Shown: positions 14,764-23,429 of the stretch, piece after piece
Layout of the letters: each line of letters opens with the position of its first letter
Position numbering within the stretch: position 1 is the stretch's first letter
DNA from: GCA-002779465 sp964596535
Lineage (GTDB): Bacteria; Desulfobacterota; Desulfobacteria; Desulfobacterales; UBA2156
Direction of reading: 5' to 3'
NCBI GenBank assembly: GCA_964596535.1
Contig: CAZQUR010000026.1
Span: 1 to 31,838, forward strand
Length of the DNA: 31,838 nucleotides
The notes under the pieces: generated by a model
What the model was told of the DNA's origin: nothing
Seen by the model: only the letters and a program-made list of their open reading frames with translations
Databases searched by the model: none
Made by a program: the position numbers and the translations under genes

Positions 14764-15050
14764 CTTCCCTGTCTTCGCCCCCCTCTTAAAAGCCGAAACC
14801 GTCCTGTCTCCGATATCGCCGCCGATCGAAGTGCCCACACCCCCCTCAACGAGAACATCATCAACGGTCACATCCGGGGGTTGGCCGGCGTGGTGGGATC
14901 GGAAGATGGGGCTTTGAAAAGGATCCCTACCGAATGGCGGCCCTCATGATCGATCATATCGACAAAAAGCGAAAGACGTTGGGCATCGACAGGGCCCGGG
15001 AGCGGGTCTATATTGACATGGCCGACCGCCGGGCCCTTGCCGGGCAGTGA
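14764..15050 (+). pseudogene. Frameshifted coding remnant, family unknown
   Basis: Two overlapping frames read like one protein split by a single-base loss. The first, in frame with the preceding stop codon, gives VSDIAADRSAHTPLNENIIN, then GHIRGLAGVVGSEDGALK. After the AAAA run at 14917-14920 the sense continues in another frame as DPYRMAALMIDHIDKK, then RKTLGIDRARERVYIDMADR, ending at TGA 15048-15050. Adding one A restores a continuous frame. Codon use is GC-rich at third positions in both halves, as in neighbouring genes. No ATG is available in the first half, so the N-terminus is also missing. The NGHIRGLAGVVG stretch faintly recalls nickel CO dehydrogenase, but the flanks do not match and no family is assigned. 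Confidence 0.45.
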
Positions 15051-15080
15051 CCCTTTACGGCGGACGCTTTTTTAAACCGC

Positions 15081-15104
15081 ATCGGATCCCGCAAGGGATC
15101 CGGT
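15081..15104. other. Stem-loop just upstream of the oadG-oadB promoter
   Basis: CGGATCCC and GGGATCCG form a perfect 8-bp stem on a GCAA tetraloop, extendable to ten pairs with one G-U. It ends six bases before the -35 hexamer at 15110. No T run follows directly. It may be a terminator for the remnant upstream or a protein-binding site. Confidence 0.4.
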
Positions 15105-15109
15105 GCCGA

Positions 15110-15138
15110 TTGACAATCTTTTTTTCCTCGCGTAAATT
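15110..15138 (+). promoter_or_regulatory. Strong sigma-70 promoter of oadG-oadB
   Basis: A perfect TTGACA (15110-15115) lies 17 bp before TAAATT (15133-15138, 4/6). The predicted start near 15145 falls only about five bases before the ATG at 15150, so the message would be nearly leaderless. Confidence 0.6.
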
Positions 15139-15149
15139 CCCTCCCGCCT

Positions 15150-15296
15150 ATGGACAATCTGACGTTTGCCATCACACTCATTGTCGTCGGGATGGGGGGC
15201 ACCCTGCTCACCCTTGCCCTGTTCAGCGTCCTGATGACGATTTTAAAAAGGCTCTTCCCGGCCCCGGAGGAAGCGCCCCCCGAAAAAACGACATAA
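15150..15296 (+). CDS. OadG-type gamma subunit of a Na+-pumping decarboxylase
   Basis: A 48-residue protein with one N-terminal transmembrane helix (about residues 5-33) containing LIVVGMGGTLLTLALFSVL. It is followed by a basic KR pair and a short Pro/Glu-rich tail (APEEAPPE). This is the size and layout of the gamma (OadG/MmdC-delta-like) subunit, which anchors the peripheral carboxyltransferase to the membrane pump. The tail lacks a His-rich zinc site. No ribosome site precedes the ATG, in line with the almost leaderless promoter arrangement. The beta-subunit gene begins 10 nt after the stop, so the two form an operon. Confidence 0.7.
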   Translation: MDNLTFAITLIVVGMGGTLLTLALFSVLMTILKRLFPAPEEAPPEKTT

Positions 15297-15306
15297 GCGG
15301 AAAAAT

Positions 15307-16446
15307 ATGCTTCAAGCCATACTGGACGGGCTTCTCGGACTTGGCAGTGGATTGGCCGAACTTCATTGGTCCAATCCCGTGATGATCGCCGTGGGCGGCG
15401 TCCTCCTTTTTTTAGGCATCAAAAAGGATATCGAACCGCTCCTGTTGGTCCCCATCGGGTTCGGCGCCATTCTCACCAACATCCCTGCGGCCGGACTCAT
15501 GGAAGAAGGGGGCTTTTTACGGGTGATCTACGACATGGGGATCGCCACGGAGCTTTTTCCCCTTCTGATCTTCATCGGCGTGGGGGCCATGACGGATTTC
15601 GGCCCCCTGCTGGAGAATCCAAAGATTTTTCTTTTGGGCGGCGCCGGCCAGTTCGGGATTTTCTTGACCATCGGACTGGCGCTTTTTTTCGGGTTTTCAC
15701 AACTCGACGCGGTGGCCATCGGCATCATCGGCGCATGCGACGGGCCCACCGCCATCTATGTCACCTCCAAATACGCCCCGCATCTTCTGGGCGCGGTCTC
15801 GGTGGCCGCCTACTCCTACATGAGCCTGGTCCCCATTATCCAGCCGCCCATCATGCGGGCCCTGACCACCCGGAAGGAACGCACCGTCCGCATGGACGTG
15901 GAAACAACACCGGCTTCCAAAACCGCCCGGATCCTTTTTCCCATTGTCGTGACCGTGGTCGGCGGTTTCATCGCCCCCCAGGGCCTCCCCCTTTTGGGGA
16001 CCATCATGCTGGGAAACCTGATGAAGGAATCCGGGGCCGTGGCCCGCCTGACCAAAGCTTCTGAAAACGAAATCGCCAATGTGGTGACGCTGCTCCTGGG
16101 GATCTCCATCGGCGCCACCATGGAAGGCACGGCCTTTTTGAAAATCCAGACCCTTTTGATCCTGGCTTTCGGCTTTACGGCCATCTGCCTGGATACGGTC
16201 TGCGGCGTGATGTTCGGGAAACTCATGTGCGTCTTATCGGGCGGCAGGGTGAACCCCCTCATCGGCGCCGCCGGGATTTCCGCCTATCCCATGGCCGCCC
16301 GGGTGGTTCAGCGGGAAGGCGTGAAGTATGACAAATACAATTTCCTGCTCATGCACGCCGTGGGCGCCAACACCGGCGGCCAGGTGGGGTCGGTCATGGC
16401 CGCGGCCATCATGCTTTCCGTACTCAAAGGAATGGGCATCATTTAA
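15307..16446 (+). CDS. Na+-translocating decarboxylase beta subunit (OadB/GcdB/MmdB type)
   Basis: A 379-residue integral membrane protein with about ten hydrophobic segments. It carries the family signatures: LLLVPIGFGAILTNIP near residue 45, GVGAMTDFGPLL with the conserved Asp, GIIGACDGPTAIYVTSK (the DGPT ion-path motif), and the C-terminal NPLIGAAGISAYPMAARV and HAVGANTGGQVGS blocks. The subunit couples carboxybiotin decarboxylation to sodium export in oxaloacetate, glutaconyl-CoA or methylmalonyl-CoA decarboxylases. The carboxyltransferase and biotin-carrier genes are not in this window, so the substrate is undecided. The DGPT motif has Cys where many homologs have Gly or Ala just before Asp. 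Its end overlaps the convergent kinase gene by 8 bp. Confidence 0.92.
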   Translation: MLQAILDGLLGLGSGLAELHWSNPVMIAVGGVLLFLGIKKDIEPLLLVPIGFGAILTNIPAAGLMEEGGFLRVIYDMGIATELFPLLIFIGVGAMTDFGPLLENPKIFLLGGAGQFGIFLTIGLALFFGFSQLDAVAIGIIGACDGPTAIYVTSKYAPHLLGAVSVAAYSYMSLVPIIQPPIMRALTTRKERTVRMDVETTPASKTARILFPIVVTVVGGFIAPQGLPLLGTIMLGNLMKESGAVARLTKASENEIANVVTLLLGISIGATMEGTAFLKIQTLLILAFGFTAICLDTVCGVMFGKLMCVLSGGRVNPLIGAAGISAYPMAARVVQREGVKYDKYNFLLMHAVGANTGGQVGSVMAAAIMLSVLKGMGII

Positions 16447-19400
16447 GCGTCCGCGGGCCGTGGTCCGGCGGCGTCTGAGGGTGGTCCAGCGCGGCCCGGG
16501 TCTTTTTCGCCAGCTCCTTCATGGAAAACGGTTTCTGGATAAAATGCACCCCTTCCTCCAACACCCCGTGATGGGCGATGACATTGGCCGTGTAGCCGGA
16601 CATGAACAGGCTTTTGATCTTCGGAAAGAGGGTGTGCAGTTCATCCGACAGTTGACGCCCGTTCATTTCGGGCATCACCAGGTCGGTGATGAGGAGATGG
16701 ATTTCGCCGGGATGCGCGACGGCAAGGCGTAACGCCTCTTTGGGGGTGCCCGCGGCCAGGACCTGATATCCGAGCTTTTCCAGCATCATTTTCCCCATGC
16801 CCATGATGGCGGGCTCATCTTCCACCAAAAGGATCGTCTCTTTGTTGCCCCTGGGAATATCCTCGAGCATCGATGCCGCCGCCTCGATCTCTTCTCCCGC
16901 ATACCGCGGAATGTAGATTCTGAACGTGCTTCCTTTTCCGGGTTCACTGTAAACGTTGATATAGCCTTCGTTTTGTTTCACGATCCCGTATACCGTGGCC
17001 AGGCCCAGGCCGGTGCCCTCCCCTGTCTCCTTGGTGGTGAAAAAGGGTTCGAACATATGATCCAGGACTTCCTTGTCCATCCCGCGGCCGTTGTCACTCA
17101 CCGCCAGCATCACGAAGTCTCCCGGAATGAACCCCGGCCGGTCGGCGCAGTAATTTTCATCCAGGGTGACGTTTTCGGTTTCGATGGTGACTTTGCCCAC
17201 CCCTGCAATGGCATCCCGGGCATTGACGCAAAGGTTGGCCAGGATCTGGTCCACCTGGGCCGGATCCATTTTCACGGGCCACAAATGGGCATCCGGTTTC
17301 CATAACAGATCAATGTCTTCACCGATGAGGCGCCGGAGCATCTTGAGCATCCCTTCCACGGTCTCGTTGAGATCCAGGACTTTGGGCGCGATGGTCTGTT
17401 TCCGGGCAAAGGCCAGAAGCTGCCGGGTCAGATCCGCGGAACGCCGGGCCGCCTTGTGGATTTCTTCCACATCCGAATGGAACGCCTCCCCGGGATTCAG
17501 CTTCATGAGCATCATTTCCGCATGCCCCAGGATCACGCTCAGCATATTGTTGAAATCATGGGCCACCCCGCCGGCCAGTCTTCCCACCGATTCGAGCTTC
17601 TGGGCCTGGACCAGTTGCGCTTCCAGGGATTTGCTCTCCTGTTCGGCCTTCTTTCGAAAGGCGTCCATCATGATACCGTGGAGGGCATACGCCAGGTCAT
17701 CGGCCATTTCGGAAAAAAGGCTTTGTTCCTCGGGGTCGGCACCCGGACCGTGTTCGAGGGCGGCGGCCAGATAGCCGAAGGCGATACCGCCGTGGACGAG
17801 GCGCACACAAAACGCATCCGTCTCCGCGCATTCTTTTGCAATGGGGCATGATTTACAAATCCGCATCCGCTCTTCCACAAATAAAAGCGTCCCGGAGGCA
17901 TCGGCATGCGTGCAGCAGGGAGGGAGTTCCCCTTTTTCCAGTATGCGCTCCAGGGCATCCAGGGATTCTCCCATACCGAATCCGGCCCAGGAAAAGGGCC
18001 GGTTGTGATCATCCGTCAGAAGGATCAATGCAGAGGCGTACCCGCGGTTTTCCACCAAGAGGCGGGCGGCCTCCCGGATCAAGGTCTCCCGGTCCCGCTC
18101 CCGGACGATCAACTGGTTCACCTCCCGGATGGCCCTCAGCACGCGGTTCAGATGTTCGATGCGTTCCCGGGCCCGCTTGAACTCCGTGATGTCCTGAGAC
18201 ATGCCGCGCAGTTTGATGCATTTTCCGTCTTCAAACACCGGTTCCCCCTGGGCCCGGCACCACAACAGCTTCCGGGTGGCCGTATAGACCTGAAGCTCCA
18301 GGTCAAAGGGGATGCCTTCCGTTACGGCCGTGTTGTAGGCGTTCTCCAGAACTTTTCGATCGTTCTCGGGGTAATAGCCGAGGTGCGCGTCGACCCCCGG
18401 CGGGTCCTGATCGTACGGGATTTCGATGATGTCATACAGGGCTTCCGTCCAGACCGCTTTTCCGGTGATGAGATCATGCTCCCAGCCGCCGATTTTCCCC
18501 ATCTTTCCGGTGGTATTGAGAATCCGTTCATTTTCCTGAAGCGCTGCGGTCCGGGCGGCCACCTGTCTTCTCAACGACCAGGACCATAAGAAAAAACCCA
18601 GCAGGAGTACCAGCAGCGGAACCAGAACCATGGCGGAATAGCGCAGGGCGGCGATAAGTGAACGTTTTTCTTCCCGGTAAACGCCGAGCCATTTTTCTTT
18701 GATGCGCCGGTATTCGCCCGTTTCTTCCAAAATCTTCAGCCCTTCGCTGAAAGACGCCAGCAGGGCTTTCTGCCCGTTGAGAACCGCGTAGCAGTACTCC
18801 ATGGACGTCAGCGGTTTCCGGGCCAATTCCAGATTCGTCAATCCGCTTTTTTCGATAAAGTACAAGGCGCTGATCCGGACGCCGACCGCATAGTCGTGTT
18901 TCCCTTCAGCCAATTCCCGCAGTACGGCCTCCTGGGTTTCCACCAGCGCAATCTCGTCTTTCAGCCCCTTTTTCCGCAAAAAATCATGGATGGCATCCCC
19001 GCGCTGGATGACGATCCTTTTCCCTTTGAGTGCCTCCACCGATGTCGGAGGCGGGCCGTCTTCTTTGCGAACGATCGCGACGTACTGGTTTACGTCGTGG
19101 GCCTGGGTAAAATCGAACTTGAGATCGCGCCGGGGGGAGTAAAACATCCCCTGGATCACATCAATGTCGCCTTCTTCAAGCGCCTTGACCACCTTTGCCC
19201 AGGGGCCCAGGCGGATCTCGATATCCAGGCCCATCTCTTTTGCGATTGCCCGCGTCAGTTCCACGATGAAACCCGCCGGCCGGCCGTTTTCATCCAGGTA
19301 TTCATAGGGAGGATAATTGCGGTCGCCACCCACGATGATGCGCCGGTGGACCGGGAGCTCCAGGGCGGCGAACCACTTGGCGTGCAGGTGGCGGTAGGTC

Positions 19401-20158
19401 CCGTCGGCCATGACCAGGGAGAGCCCTTCGTTGAGCAGGGCCAGGGTGTCCCGGTCTTTTTCCTTGACCGCAAAGCAGAAATCCTGGCGGAAACCTTCGA
19501 TGGGCGTGTTGATCACCCGGAGGTTTTCAATCCCCGTTTCCTGGATGAGGCGCAGGGCCACCAGGCGCTGGATGACCACGGCATCGTAACGCCCTTCGGA
19601 TAAAAACTGGAGAGCCTCCTCGAAGGTGGCCGTGGTATGGATTTCGATGCCGCGATCCTTTCTCCGGAGGAATTCCTCGGCATTGTCCCCTTTCATGACG
19701 GCGACGCTGCGGCCCTTAAGATCCTCCATATCCCTTATGTTGGTGGTTCCCTTCCTTACCACGATGGCCCCGTGCAGGGACATGTAGGGAAAGGTGAAAT
19801 CAAAAAGGGATTCCCGCTCCGGCGTGCGACCCACCAGGGGAAGGGCGTCGACTTCCCCGTTTTCCAGCCAGCTCCGAACCTCGGCCCACGGACCAATCCG
19901 GAAGGTGACCTCCCGTCCCATGGATTCAAGGGCGGCGCGCATGAGTTCCACGGAGAAACCGCTGGGTTTCCCTTTTTCATCCACGAAGCAAAAAGGCGGA
20001 TAATCGATCTCGGCGGCGGAACGGATGGGCGTTTTGGCGCCTGCCCCCGGGGTCAGGAGTACCAGGGACAAAAAGCATGCGGTGAACAACGTGCCAAATC
20101 TTGAAAAAAAGCCGGCGCTCTTAAGGGCTCTCTTTGGGTCGAGTAAAACCATCGTCAA
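16439..20158 (-). CDS. Hybrid histidine kinase with two periplasmic solute-binding domains
   Basis: A 1239-residue membrane sensor. In order: signal peptide (to about 41), first SBP_bac_3 domain (about 45-265), second SBP_bac_3 domain (about 272-493), transmembrane helix (about 505-527), PAS (about 545-660), and a GAF-like domain (about 680-830). The GAF-like domain has C748-C749 and C768-x2-C771-x5-C777-x6-C784. Then come HisKA with phosphorylatable H867 (GGVAHDFNN), HATPase with N979 and DNGRGM plus GTGLGLA, and a receiver with D1114 and acceptor D1159 (LITDLVMPE) and K1209. It probably senses amino-acid-like ligands outside and perhaps redox state inside. TTG at 20158 is chosen since AAGG lies 8 nt upstream; an ATG six bases later lacks this. 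No DNA-binding regulator is adjacent. Confidence 0.9.
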   Translation of the reverse strand: MTMVLLDPKRALKSAGFFSRFGTLFTACFLSLVLLTPGAGAKTPIRSAAEIDYPPFCFVDEKGKPSGFSVELMRAALESMGREVTFRIGPWAEVRSWLENGEVDALPLVGRTPERESLFDFTFPYMSLHGAIVVRKGTTNIRDMEDLKGRSVAVMKGDNAEEFLRRKDRGIEIHTTATFEEALQFLSEGRYDAVVIQRLVALRLIQETGIENLRVINTPIEGFRQDFCFAVKEKDRDTLALLNEGLSLVMADGTYRHLHAKWFAALELPVHRRIIVGGDRNYPPYEYLDENGRPAGFIVELTRAIAKEMGLDIEIRLGPWAKVVKALEEGDIDVIQGMFYSPRRDLKFDFTQAHDVNQYVAIVRKEDGPPPTSVEALKGKRIVIQRGDAIHDFLRKKGLKDEIALVETQEAVLRELAEGKHDYAVGVRISALYFIEKSGLTNLELARKPLTSMEYCYAVLNGQKALLASFSEGLKILEETGEYRRIKEKWLGVYREEKRSLIAALRYSAMVLVPLLVLLLGFFLWSWSLRRQVAARTAALQENERILNTTGKMGKIGGWEHDLITGKAVWTEALYDIIEIPYDQDPPGVDAHLGYYPENDRKVLENAYNTAVTEGIPFDLELQVYTATRKLLWCRAQGEPVFEDGKCIKLRGMSQDITEFKRARERIEHLNRVLRAIREVNQLIVRERDRETLIREAARLLVENRGYASALILLTDDHNRPFSWAGFGMGESLDALERILEKGELPPCCTHADASGTLLFVEERMRICKSCPIAKECAETDAFCVRLVHGGIAFGYLAAALEHGPGADPEEQSLFSEMADDLAYALHGIMMDAFRKKAEQESKSLEAQLVQAQKLESVGRLAGGVAHDFNNMLSVILGHAEMMLMKLNPGEAFHSDVEEIHKAARRSADLTRQLLAFARKQTIAPKVLDLNETVEGMLKMLRRLIGEDIDLLWKPDAHLWPVKMDPAQVDQILANLCVNARDAIAGVGKVTIETENVTLDENYCADRPGFIPGDFVMLAVSDNGRGMDKEVLDHMFEPFFTTKETGEGTGLGLATVYGIVKQNEGYINVYSEPGKGSTFRIYIPRYAGEEIEAAASMLEDIPRGNKETILLVEDEPAIMGMGKMMLEKLGYQVLAAGTPKEALRLAVAHPGEIHLLITDLVMPEMNGRQLSDELHTLFPKIKSLFMSGYTANVIAHHGVLEEGVHFIQKPFSMKELAKKTRAALDHPQTPPDHGPRTLK

Positions 20159-20401
20159 TTATTGCGCCTTCTTTGAGTCATAGGGCTTTTGCAAAGGGAA
20201 TGAAAAAGGTCGGATGAACGCATTTATGGACACTCCCTTCAAGTATAATGATATTCATGCGTTACATTTACCATATTTTTTTCGAAATTCAAGAATAATA
20301 CCGAAACAACGGCTTTCCCGCGTTTATTTTGTTGTGTTGTCTTGACTCAAAGAAAGGGTTTTTTTATGTAGTCTAAAAGATTCCTTGAAAATGGAGGCGC
20401 C

Positions 20402-21289
20402 ATGATCCTTATCGGGCATCGGGGAGCGGCCGGGTTGGCCCCGGAAAACACCCTGGCGGCGTTTCGAAAAGCATTGGAATTTAACGTGGACGGGATCGAA
20501 ATGGATGTCCAGCTTTCCGCCGACCATGGGGTGGTGGTGCACCATGATTTCACCCTCAAGCCGGAAACCACCCGGACCGCCGACGGCCGGTGGCTCACGG
20601 AGGAAGCATGCCGGCCCATCAAGGAATTGACCCTTTTTGAGCTGAAAACCCATGACGTCGGCCGCTTGAAGCCTTCCACCGAGTATTCCCGCCGGTATCC
20701 CGACCAGCAGCCGGTAGACGGGGAACGGATCCCCACCCTCCGAGAGGTCATCGCCCTTTTGAAAGGCCGAAAAGACGCCCGCACCCACCTTTGGGTGGAG
20801 ATCAAGACCTCCCCGGAACAACCCGAACGTGCCCCCGATCCCGAGGCCATGGTGGAAGCGGTGGTGACGGTCTTAAAAAAAGAACGCTTTTTATCCCGGG
20901 CCGTCCTGGTTTCCTTTGACTGGCGGGCGCTGTTGTATTGCCGGAAGCGGTATCCCCGGATCCCGGTGCTCTTTCTTTCCGATGCGAATCATTTCCTGGA
21001 AAAGATCCGATCCGCTTTCTCCGAAACGGACTCCAAGAGATACGGTCTGCCCGCGGAAAAGATCCATTCCATTCCACAAGTCATTCATCACCTGGGGGGC
21101 CGGCTGTGGGGACCCCGGTTCGATTCCTTGACGCCTCGGGCCCTTGCCGAGGCCCGCGGCCTTGACATTCAGGTTTTTCCCTGGACTGCAGACAACCGAA
21201 AAGACATCACGCGCCTGGTTGAAATGGGCGTCGACGGCATCATCACCAACCGGCCGGATATTTTTCGATCCCTTTATCCGTCCCCCTGA
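20402..21289 (+). CDS. Glycerophosphodiester phosphodiesterase
   Basis: A 295-residue enzyme that hydrolyses glycerophosphodiesters to glycerol-3-phosphate and an alcohol. The TIM-barrel catalytic residues are visible: H6-R7 in GHRGAAG, E15-N16-T17, E33 and D35 in DGIEMDVQ, and H48 in VVVHHDF. The later strands include LWVEIKT and end in QVFPWTADN and GVDGIITNRPD, standard for the GDPD family. There is no signal peptide, so it is a cytoplasmic UgpQ-like form rather than periplasmic GlpQ. GGAGG lies 5 nt before the ATG. The molybdoenzyme gene starts 14 nt after its stop. The 243-bp upstream region holds a TATAAT at 20244-20249 but no convincing -35. Confidence 0.9.
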   Translation: MILIGHRGAAGLAPENTLAAFRKALEFNVDGIEMDVQLSADHGVVVHHDFTLKPETTRTADGRWLTEEACRPIKELTLFELKTHDVGRLKPSTEYSRRYPDQQPVDGERIPTLREVIALLKGRKDARTHLWVEIKTSPEQPERAPDPEAMVEAVVTVLKKERFLSRAVLVSFDWRALLYCRKRYPRIPVLFLSDANHFLEKIRSAFSETDSKRYGLPAEKIHSIPQVIHHLGGRLWGPRFDSLTPRALAEARGLDIQVFPWTADNRKDITRLVEMGVDGIITNRPDIFRSLYPSP

Positions 21290-21303
21290 CAAAGGCCTGT
21301 GCA

Positions 21304-23329
21304 TTGTCACAAACGCCCGGAAAACCAAATTCCGCACACACGGTGACGACCACGTGCGCTTTTGATTGCGGCGCCCGCTGCCTCTTGAGAGTTCACACAA
21401 AAGACGGGAAAGTCGCCCGCATCACGGCGGATCCCCGGGGCGGATTCCGGCTCAGGCCCTGCCTCCGGGGTTTGTCCCAAAATGTGGTGATCCATGCCCC
21501 GGACCGGCTTACCCGGCCCCTCAAGCGCCGCGGGAAACGGGGCGAAGGGGATTTTGTCCCCATATCCTGGGACGAGGCCCTGGACACGGTGGCCGAAGCG
21601 TTGAAAAAGGCCAAGAAAACCCTTGGGCCGGAATCCGTTTTTCTGATGGATTATTACGGCAACGAAGGGGTCCTCCACGGCACCCGGAGAACCGCCCACC
21701 GGTTTTTTCAGCGCTTCGGCGGGTGCACCCGTGCATGGGGAAGCAGTTCCATGGAAGGGGCCGTGTTCGCGTCAAAGGCCACCTTCGGGAGCGGGTTTAC
21801 GGGGAACAGCCGGGACAACTTCCTTTATTCCCGAATGATCGTTTTATGGGGGTGGGACCCTCTCATCTCCCGGTTCGGTCCGGACACGTGGCACTACCTG
21901 AAAAAGGCCGATGAAAAGGGGGCACGAATCGTCTGCGTGGATCCCCGGCGCAGCCATACCGCCCGGAGGCTGAAGTGCCCCTGGATTCCCATCCGGCCCG
22001 GCACCGACACGGCCATGCTGTTGGCCATGGCCTATGTAATCATTACCGAAAATCTATACGACGATGTGTTCATCGAGCGCCACGCCCATGGATTCGAGGC
22101 ATTCAAAGCCCATGTTCTGGGAGGCCCGGACCTCACGCCCAAAACGCCCCAATGGGCGGCCGCACGCACCGGCGTCGACGCCCGGGTGATCCAAAGTCTT
22201 GCCGTGGAGTACGCCTCCCGGAAGCCGGCGGCCCTTTATACCGGTTGGGCGCCGGGAAGAACGGCCTTCGGGGAGCAGTTCCACCGGGCGGCCATGGCCC
22301 TGGCCGTGTTGACGGGGAATATCGGGATCCCCGGCGGCCATGCGGCCGGCGGCACGGACCGCCTCCCCCTGGGCCGGCTGGGGGCATCTTTCCCGGTGTC
22401 TCCGAAGCGCTTTCCCCGAATACACATCAGCCGGGTCTACGATGCCCTCATGGAAGGGAACGCCGGGGGCTTTCCAAGTGACATCCAGGTCCTTTACATC
22501 GTCGGATGCAATCTGTTGAACCAGTTTCTCAACCTCAACAAGGGACGCCGCGCCTTGAAGCGGGTGCCCTTCATCGTGGTGCATGATCTTTTCCTCACAC
22601 CCACGGCCCGGTTCGCCGATATAGTGCTGCCGGTCACCCATTACCTGGAAGAAGAAGATATCGGCCTTCCCTGGCTCGGAGGACCGTACTGGATTTATAT
22701 GGATCGCGCCGCGGCCCCGCCGGAAGGCCTCTGTTCGGATCTGCATCTCTTTTCATTGCTGGCCGAGCGGCTTGAGATAAACGGCTACAACCCCAAAAAA
22801 GACCGGGAATGGCTGGAGGGATTCGTCGGGGAAACACCGGACCTCCCGGGATTCGCGTCTTTCGCGAAGAAAGGCTTCCTGTATCGGGACAGCGATCTGC
22901 CTTGGGTGGCCTTCAAGGAACAAATCGAAGATCCGGAAAACCATCCTTTTCCCACCCCGTCGGGAAAAATCGAGCTTTTCAGCGAGAGCATGGCGGCCAA
23001 AAAGGACCCGCTCCTTCCGCCGGTTCCGACCTACATGGATCCCTGGGAAGGCCCGGAGGATCCCTTGTCCCGCACGTATCCCCTCCAGTTGATCAGCCCC
23101 CACGCCAAAACCCGCGTCAATTCACAGTTCGACAATATTGCGCGGTTAAAAGCAAAGGCGGACGACCGGGTGTGGATCCATCCAAAGGACGCGGAGGCCC
23201 GGGGGATCGCCGACGGGGACACGGTGGCGGTTTTCAATGACCGGGGCCGCATCCGCGTACCGGCAAAGGTCACGCCGGACATCATGCCCGGCGTCGTGAG
23301 TCTGGATGCGGGCGCCTGGTACCGCCCCG
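21304..23329 (+). CDS. Molybdopterin oxidoreductase, DMSO-reductase family (3' end lost in gap)
   Basis: At least 675 residues are present. An N-terminal 4Fe-4S site has C18-x3-C22-x3-C26 and C53. The molybdopterin core follows, with VLWGWDPLISR and CVDPRRSHTARR dinucleotide-binding segments and the AVLTGNIGIPGGH block. The C-terminal MopB-CT domain begins near 'LQLISPHAKTR' and is cut by the gap. The segment aligned with the DmsA metal ligand reads WGSSSMEG (S147-S149), so a serine ligand and a DMSO/biotin-sulfoxide/polysulfide-type substrate range are likely. There is no twin-arginine signal, so it is cytoplasmic. TTG at 21304 has AAAGG 8 nt upstream. An iron-sulfur electron-transfer partner, if any, would lie in or past the gap. 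Confidence 0.85.
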
Positions 23330-23429
23330 NNNNNNNNNNNNNNNNNNNNNNNNNNNNNNNNNNNNNNNNNNNNNNNNNNNNNNNNNNNNNNNNNNNNNNN
23401 NNNNNNNNNNNNNNNNNNNNNNNNNNNNN
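23330..23429. other. Assembly gap (100 N)
   Basis: Exactly 100 undetermined bases, the conventional filler for a gap of unknown size. It truncates the molybdoenzyme on the left and the aldo/keto reductase on the right. Confidence 0.98.

Noticed and set aside
14764..15050. CO dehydrogenase fragment
   Set aside because: Only the NGHIRGLAGVVG stretch resembles that family; the expected following Cys and flanking sequence are absent.
16974..16982. Second parS site (TGTTTCACG)
   Set aside because: Only half of the palindrome is present, inside the kinase coding sequence.
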